Below are positions 56,701-64,000 of a DNA stretch of 64,000 nucleotides, piece after piece. Position 1 is the stretch's first letter; the number at the start of each line of letters is the position of its first letter. Both the position numbers and the translations under genes were made by a program. This DNA comes from Myotis daubentonii (Eukaryota; Chordata; Mammalia; Chiroptera; Vespertilionidae): NCBI RefSeq assembly GCF_963259705.1, contig NC_081847.1:74343469-74407468 (forward strand), read 5' to 3'. The notes below the pieces were generated by a model. The model saw nothing but the letters and a program-made list of their open reading frames with translations, did no database searches and had not been told where the DNA came from.

Positions 56701-59700
56701 AGCCTCAAGTCTCGGCTTCGGTGTCTCTTGCTGGGGGAAGTTCTCCAAGAATCAGCACCTCTCCCTGCCCATTAAAAACTACCATCTATTTGGGTTAATA
56801 ATAAATGAAGTGTACTTCCTCCGTTCTATCCTGATTACATCATTTGAATAAGATCTTTCACACATCTGAGCAACTTGTTAATTGCTAAATGTGATCATGG
56901 TACCCTGTTTTATTTCATATATTTTTGACGTGATAAATCTTAATCATGAGGGCATGATAAAATATACAGTGGAAGGGAATAGGTCCTCAGATATGTGTTG
57001 AGTTAGATTCAATAGAGTTCAGTTCCCAAAATTAAAAATCTTTGTTCCTAAATGGGAATAACTTCCCCACAGTAAAATGCCTGGGATTTAAACCCTGGAC
57101 TCAGTGCATTTTGCAAGTTAGAATGGACTAATACAAAATTGTTCTTTACACGAATGGAAACTGTTGCTGTTAATAATGAACAGGTCTACTGGGCAAAGAG
57201 AAATTGAAGGCACCTGTTCCAAGTTACCCTTTCACTTCCTCCTCTGCCCCTTTCAGGGTCTCAAAACTGCCTCCTGTATCGCTGCTCCATCTACCAGGAA
57301 ACCTTCCCCTGAGGCTCAATTCTGAAGGGAGTTTTCCAGGACCATTTGATGAATTGGCTGGGGCTTCAGTTGCAACATGAAAGGGCATTTATTCTGGGAC
57401 CTCAACATGAGGTTTTGGAGGAGACATTGCTAAACTTGTTTCAGAAATAGATTCTATGTGCATGGGCTTTATTATAATTGTTAAATCAGGTACAAATGTT
57501 AAATCTAATCATTTAGCTAAAAGAACATGTGGTTGTGTATGTGCGTGTGCACACTCTGAGTTGGGTGTTGTTTTCATAAGTTCCTGCATATATGTTGACA
57601 CTTCCATATACAACTAAGAGTTTAGTGTTGTGTCCTGAGTCACACACACACACATCTGTAGAAGCAGCTATTTGTGTTCTCATGCTATATCATGTGCTAA
57701 AATCAGAATACTCATGCAATTTAGAGCCTTGCAATGCTATACAATATTGAAATATACTGTGAAAAAAATGTTTTATTCTGTATATGGATATACCAAGTTT
57801 AGAATCAATATATTTGAATTTTTTTTAATCTAGGCAAATTCTTGAAACTCCCCCTCTCTTAAAATGCAGAGTTTCTTTGTAAAAAAGATGAATTGACAAA
57901 CTTTCTTTAGGTAAGAAGGCATAAATGGGGCCTTACACTTCCCCCTGTGAACCCTGAATGGCCAAGCATCCATGTCAGTGTCAATCTTACCCTACCTCAG
58001 GCAGAGCTGGGCATCGTGAGGCAGGACCCATCAGGTCAATTCACCATGCAGAAGGCACAAAGATGAAGATGACTCCTGCCTCAGATCTTTAAGGCGCTGT
58101 ATTAGCATCTATGACCCAAACATGACCCAAAGAACATCTTACTCTTTGAACATTCAGGTCAAAGGGTCTTCTTCATATTGGGGTGGAGGAGTGATAATAA
58201 AGGGTGGAGAAAGGAGAAGAATTAAGGGAGGTGTTCCTCAGCCCCACGGGTAATGTCATGGGTACAAAGAGAGGAGTGTAGACTCTGACTTTATTCTAAG
58301 CCCAGGCACATGTTGGGACTGTAATTGCTGCTGATTGCCCAATTGATCAATATTGGCTCAAGATCTGAAGAATACTGAGTCTACTGGTGTTGGGGCATTA
58401 GTGACCCCAGCGATAAAGAGTTAGGGGCAGAAGATCTTGAGGTAATTAGGTAGACTTCATATGTAAACATTGCCAATCTGGTCAACTTGTAAATTATAGC
58501 AAGACCCACCCAGTCTTTGCTAATGTGACATTAAAATAATCTTGTTTGCATTTGGGTTTAAGTACCTGAACGTGTCTCCTTTCTATAATGAAGGGAGTCA
58601 CTTCTGATGCTGATAAAAGGGCTTCTCTGACAAGAATCAGGACTCTGAATAAGCGCTGCTTACCATCATGACAAGAGTAGCAGGGAGAGGTTCCCACACT
58701 CAGTGGGAAGGGATGAGATTCCTCCCCACATATTCACTTGTGGCCCCTTCTATAGCAATCCTGAGATGCTCGGGTTTGCATCAGTGCATTAGACTGCTTT
58801 CTCTGACCTTGGTCTGCAGGGTGAAGATTTCTAAAGAATTGAATGTAGCCAAACACCAAGAATTTGAGTGCCATGGGGCCATCACCACAATAACAATTTC
58901 CTTCTTGATGAGCCCTCAGTGGTCCAGCTAATTTTTTCTCCCTCTCTCTTGTCCCCCAGGACTTTGTTCCTCCACATAAACTTATTCTCTTTGTCAGCTC
59001 ATGGTGTCATCTCTTCTAAGTGCCTGACTTAGCACAAAGCTATCGCCAGGGATAGAATGAGGGTTTCATTAATTGTGACCTATTGGCACTAGCTGTATAA
59101 AATTATAAAATAAGAGGAACCCTGTGGCTATGTCTGGCCTAGATGTACAAGCACACATTAATTGATTAGAAAAGTTTCTGCTAGAGCCCTGCTAGGAAAC
59201 AAGTGTCACAAGTACCAGGTATTTTCATTCTGTAGCCTGGGTGCATCATATGACTCTATCTCCCTACCATAGCAAACTCTGGCATAAACAAGTTGCACTC
59301 AAACATCAGATATGCCGAAACCTGAACCACACGGGCAGTTGAGAATTCTGCACCATTGGTTTGAAGGGATTATTCCAACATAGGCAGCCAGCCAGTCCCA
59401 TACAGACAAATTCGAGAATGAGGGCGTGGCTTGTACAGATTTCAACACCGAGGGGAAACTTTGAGAGCAAGAACCTGGTGTGCTGAGAATTGTTTCCAGG
59501 AATACCTTGATATCAGGAAAACTCCAAGCCAGATATTGCTATTGATATCTAGACAAGTTTCCTATTCAGGCAGAGGTTGGGGGAGTAGGGAGAACCTAGG
59601 TCATAGAGAAAGAGCTGCAAAGCAAAGATAAATGAGCTAACCCTGTTCAGGGAAGGGTTTCAGACCTACAGGAGAATTTGGTTGGAAAACAGTTTGAGAT

Positions 59701-62526
59701 CCATTCTACAAGCTGGACTAACATAGTGAATAGACCAGGTTTTGGGATTCAGAGCTGTTTCAACAGATTCAAGGAAGATGTATGTCCAACATGAGTATCC
59801 TGTAACAGTGTGATGGCCCCAGCTGGCCCAAGACAGAATCAAGCAGACAAAATGTCTTCACTCTACAGGTGAAGAATTTGCTTAGAAGTACATTTGCTTA
59901 GAAGAGTGAGACTTACAATCCAGGTTCCAGATGATTTCATATAAACTGCACCCCAGCCTCACGCTTTCTGCAGAACCCCGAGGACCACAGGCAAATGGCC
60001 TCAAGATACACAGTCAAGATATACAGATATAAAATTAGCTTATTCATTTGGTCATTTTAGACCTCCCGCTTGGCTGTGTAATCAAATAAAACCTTTGGAT
60101 AAACTGCTGACATCTTTATTCTCTAGTTTGCTTTGTACCCTCCAGAAGATTAAGGAGTGAGCATTGGAGGGAAGTAGGATGAATGATTTTTCTCTGCACG
60201 CTCTTCCTTTGGCCCCAATACTCTAGTTTACAGTTTCACCTTGCACAACGGTCATAAAGTCAAATAGTCCCATGGCTCCCTAATAAAGATCGTTCTTTCC
60301 CTATCAAACCATGATCCTATTGACACTCAGATCCTCAGATTCATCCCTGAATTACTACCTTTGAACTGAGGACTTCTTAGACAACCTGGGGCTTCCTGGG
60401 GTTTTTCATCCCTTTTTAAAATATCGATTTTGGAATTTTTAACTAGGTTTGTGCCTCTGATCTTTTCTGAGCATCTGTAAAATCCTTTATTTCCCACAAG
60501 TTTGACAGAAGCTGACTGTTGGAAATATAAAAGGATCAGGTCAGAATGCCTTAAGAAAAGTTAGCCACAAGTTCATTGCAGGAGATGGTTGGGGCAAAGA
60601 CTGAGAGTGTTACAATGCATGGGAACCAGATGGAATTTGGCTGACTATACCTGGTAGCAGGCACTGAAAGAAGTAACTGCAGGAGGGCTCATTTCTAATG
60701 CTCCCGTTTGTCCCATAGTTGGCATGACTTTTGATTGTAACTGGCTGTCCAGAAATCACACTAGTAAATAGAGGCAGCAGGGATATACCACAGTGACAGG
60801 TCTAAAATGTGTCTAAAATATATTCTCGCACTGATGTCTAAGGCAGGATACCATAGTCCTAACTTTGAACAATGGCTCTCCTTCTGTCTGTTCTCCAGAG
60901 CAACCAAATAATATCAATTACTAAATTGTGCAAAAGATGTGAACATGAGAAGGACTGTCTCAAAGTTAACATTGTCTCCAGTTGCTTTTTGTAGCAGTCT
61001 TTGTTGGTGCCTCATCCAAATTCCCTGGGCATTAGTTATTCCTACCAAAGGCTTCCTCCTGCAAATGCCTACAAAGCTACAGAGAACTTGCAAGCAGGCT
61101 TACCCTCACACAGGGCAGACTGCTACACCCCTCGTAACAGCCCTCTATGAATAAGAGATGGGAGTTGGTGGGGAAAGGGCCCAGTTTCCTTGGCCTTCTG
61201 GTAGGACCTCTCTCAGGCATGTTGTAACCATCACCCAGAGGTCCCCCATGAGGTTGGGCCCTAACATGGTGAGTAGACTTACATGGTGAACTACTTACAT
61301 TCACACTTTTCACTCAGTGTCTATTTAGAGGAACTCACCCTGAGACTCTGCCTGTCTTGGTTGGTTGTAGGCCTCAAATGGGAGCCAGGGGTCATTAATA
61401 TCCTCGGAGATAAAATACCTCGCTGAGATCAAAATAACACATGGTAGCCCTCCTTCAGACTAGAAAGAAACAGTAAGTATACCAGCATATACATTATTGT
61501 GCAGAGAGCACATGTTCATCTGAGGGAAATTAAAAATCCAATACATTATATTTAGGAAGATGGACAAAGGTACATGACACATTAGCTGCTTACTTATAAT
61601 TTTCATTTTTTTCCTTCATGAATTTGAATCAATGTTAGTTATTAAAAATAATACATTAAAATATAATTATTGGCTCAATAAGTTGAAACAAATAGAATCT
61701 ATAGGTTAGGAATTAGAAGGCTAGGTATGAGTCACACTTGCGTCTGAATTTTATCAAGGCTTGTCAATCACAATAGGTGGGCTGTACATTTGAGTCTAAG
61801 CTTCTTAAAGGACAAAAGGTTTTCATAAAGCCTAGAAAATTAAAGGCATGATTGTATATGCTTTTATAATTATATGATTTATATTTATAATTGTATATGA
61901 TTTATGTTTCAGTTACTTAGCTTTCTAACTCAATTTTGGTCTTCTTCAAAACATTTTTACTCTTTCATTTGTGACTTCCTTATTTAGGGTGAGTTCCTTC
62001 TCCCTTCCCTGCTGGGAAAATAAAGATTCCCCAATTTAGGAGTTATTTTGTTTGTTTCCATAGTTACTGAGGGTGAACACATGCCCCTCCACACAACTAA
62101 CTGTTGACAATATTGAGATGAACATCTTGCATATAGTTTTTCATCTACTACATTAAAAAAATAACATATTTTGAAAAGGCATATCCTAATTACTAGAACT
62201 CCTAATTACTAGAAAATATTTTACTCCTTCCTTTAATAATAATGCCTTTGACTTAGTTATTTTTAAGGCAGGTTTTGGGGAAATGTATCAAGCATCGAAG
62301 TTAGTAAATTATAGAGTGAGTCTGTTCTAAAAATTGATAATTGGCTTCCTTTAAATTAATAAATTGTTCTTAGTTCAAATAACTTTAGGCCCAAATAGGA
62401 GTTCTAATAACTAGTGAAAGGAGGATCATAAATCTTTTGCAATTTTTTCAGGGAATAAATGTTTTTGTCAGATTCATGTGTTTATCTCTTGCTATAAAAT
62501 CCAAGGTTTAAGATATAAGTCCTCAA
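56701..62526. other. 5.8-kb stretch without recognised mobile elements
   Basis: I found no SINE, LINE, LTR, hAT, mariner or Helitron signature and no persuasive gene. Short CA tracts occur (57645-57655). Open frames at 58494-58931, 59431-59631 and 60939-61313 are short and featureless. Very old repeats could be hidden here below recognition. Confidence 0.4.
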
Positions 62527-62750
62527 GCCCTAACCGGTTTGGCTCAGTGGATAGAGTGTCGGCCTGAGGACTGAAGGGTCCCAGGTTCGATTCCGGTCAA
62601 GGGCATGTACCTTGGTTGCGGGCACATCCCCAGTAGGTGGTGTGCAGGAGGCAGCTGATCGATGTTTCTCTCTCATTGATGTTTGTAACTCTCTGTCCCT
62701 CTCCCTTCTCTGTAAAAAATCAATAAAATATATTAAAAATATATATATAT
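62527..62750 (+). mobile_element. Ves SINE
   Basis: Forward Ves SINE with intact A box ('ttggctcagtggatagag') and B box ('ggttcgattccggtc'), 'gtgcaggaggcagctgatcgatgtttctctc', tail 'aaaaaatcaataaaatatatt' and an AT microsatellite. A perfect 14-bp target duplication, ATATAAGTCCTCAA, lies at 62513-62526 and 62751-62764. It is one of the youngest-looking copies here. Confidence 0.97.
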
Positions 62751-63030
62751 ATATAAGTCCTCAAAATAAACTAGAAGAGGTGTTTTCAACTTTTGTTGGG
62801 CTTATAGATAGGTTATCTTAGCCCTTGGACATCTCACAGGAGGAGGGCTGATTGGTCTTTAATGCGGGTGAACTAAACCAGGGAGAGTCCACTGAAGTTA
62901 CATTTTGTAGCAGACCTGGAAGTCCCCATTCTCAGAACTACTGTTTTCAAGTCCATAAGACTCCATCTCCCTAACCCGCTGCAATTACTATTACCACCAC
63001 TCATTACAGATGGGATGGCTGCAGAAGGTT

Positions 63031-63214
63031 AGCCTGGCTGGTGTGGCTCAGTGGTTGAGAGTTGGCCTGTACACTGAAGGGTGACGGGTTCAATCCCCAG
63101 TCAAGGGCACATACCTGGGTTGCAGGATTGATCCCCAACCCTGGGATCCCCAACCCTGGTTGGGGTCAGGGTGCGTGCAGGAGGCAGCCAATCACTGTGT
63201 CTTTCTCACATCAA

Positions 63215-63282
<68 letters not shown>

Positions 63283-63295
63283 CTCCAAACCAGTG
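63031..63295 (+). mobile_element. Ves-type SINE with expanded TC tract
   Basis: Forward SINE: 'agcctggctggtgtggctcagtggttgagag', 'gacgggttcaatccccagtcaagggc', 'gcaggaggcagccaatcactg', then about 33 TC units (63219-63285) in place of the usual short TC-rich part. 'atccccaaccctgg' is duplicated in tandem near 63130-63156. An AAAAT tail follows at 63325-63346. No clear target duplication. Confidence 0.88.
63219..63285. repeat. (TC)n microsatellite
   Basis: About 33 TC units grown from the TC-rich 3' part of the SINE. The Leu/Ser-repeat frame across it is not a gene. Confidence 0.97.
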
Positions 63296-63346
63296 GAAAA
63301 AAAATATCCTCCGATGAAGATTAACAAAATAAAATAAAATAAAATC

Positions 63347-64000
63347 TAACCTCAGGCTTTCCAGGCAAATAAACCTTAGATTAACAATGGCTAAAATTAA
63401 AGCTCTTCAGTCTATGAAGTTTGAGAATCCTGGGTTATAATAGTTACAGATGTAAAAATTATTCATTTGTGCACTAATGATATGTGTCTTTGGTAATATT
63501 TTTCTGTACTTTTTGACATGTTTTTTGCTTATCCTTAGGAACACATTCATTGATATAAGATCAAAACCTACTTGCAATTTGGAGGGGGGAAAAAAGAATA
63601 TAAAAACTCCAAATGCAGAAATAATGCCAACAAACCAAATAGTTAAAATGAAACCAAATGCTAGCAGAAAGGGTGGCTTCTATTGGTGGTTGGTTCAGTA
63701 AGATGAACTTGAATCTTCCTTTCTACTTTGTAAGTCTCTTGATTGTTTAGGCACTGTTTCTTTGGGCAAGGCTGAGGAAGTAGTGTGGACTGTAGTTTAC
63801 TTAACAAATACATTTCTACAAGAGGGATAATTTGGGGAATCCAGTGCCCTAGACTCAACAATGACACAAAATGTGTTTACATTAGCTACATGGAAGAATT
63901 TCCTCAAATTGCCACATCTGTATAGGAAAATGCTGTTTTTCTCTTAGAAAAAGTACAGAATGTTCAACTGAAGGTTTGAATTATAACTAGAACAAATTAT
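63347..64000. other. unassigned sequence
   Basis: AT-rich, with no recognised gene or mobile element. Confidence 0.5.

Overview
The window is vertebrate, almost certainly mammalian, nuclear DNA. It is AT-rich, full of stop codons, and shows no operons or dense coding. The mobile elements point to a vesper bat (Vespertilionidae). There are tRNA-derived SINEs of the Ves type (head 'GGCTCAGTGGATAGAG', box B 'GGTTCGATTCC', tail 'AAAAATCAATAAAATATATT'), Helitrons of the bat type (5' 'TCTATA/TCCTATATAATAAAAG', 3' palindrome followed by CTAG, insertion between A and T), and young-looking hAT and mariner elements. Helitrons and DNA transposons that were recently active are a known peculiarity of vesper bats among mammals. 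I found no convincing protein-coding gene, tRNA, rRNA or CRISPR array. The window is best read as intergenic or deep-intronic sequence.

Layout. 1-9 kb: MIR and L2 relics, a Ves SINE, an old LTR-like repeat (minus), a GC-rich Helitron fragment between two 29-bp direct repeats, and an L1 3' end with a Ves SINE inside it, next to a MIR split by a hAT element. 9-19 kb: an MLT1-like LTR, four Ves-type SINEs, a 524-bp hAT element with a transposase remnant, and about 1.6 kb of L2. 19-28 kb: mostly unassigned sequence with scattered MIRs. 28-31 kb: an internally deleted mariner, a short perfect-looking hairpin and two Helitrons joined end to end. 31-45 kb: MIR, L1, MER5/Charlie relics and three stop-poor blocks of unknown nature. 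45-48 kb: an old L1 broken up by a CA repeat, a 125-bp mariner MITE and a Helitron. 48-57 kb: SINE, MIR, hAT, LTR, then a Helitron (53369-53837) that contains a 97% identical copy of host sequence lying about 640 bp upstream, followed by old L1. 56.7-62.5 kb: no mobile element I could recognise. 62.5-64 kb: two SINEs, one with a long TC tract.

The most notable observation is the Helitron at 53369-53837. Its internal palindrome seems to have lost its left arm, and a 134-138-bp copy of nearby unique sequence sits in that place. This looks like locally templated repair or template switching at a hairpin. Family names for repeats come from recognised sequence patterns, not from a database search. 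Boundaries without target-site duplications are approximate.
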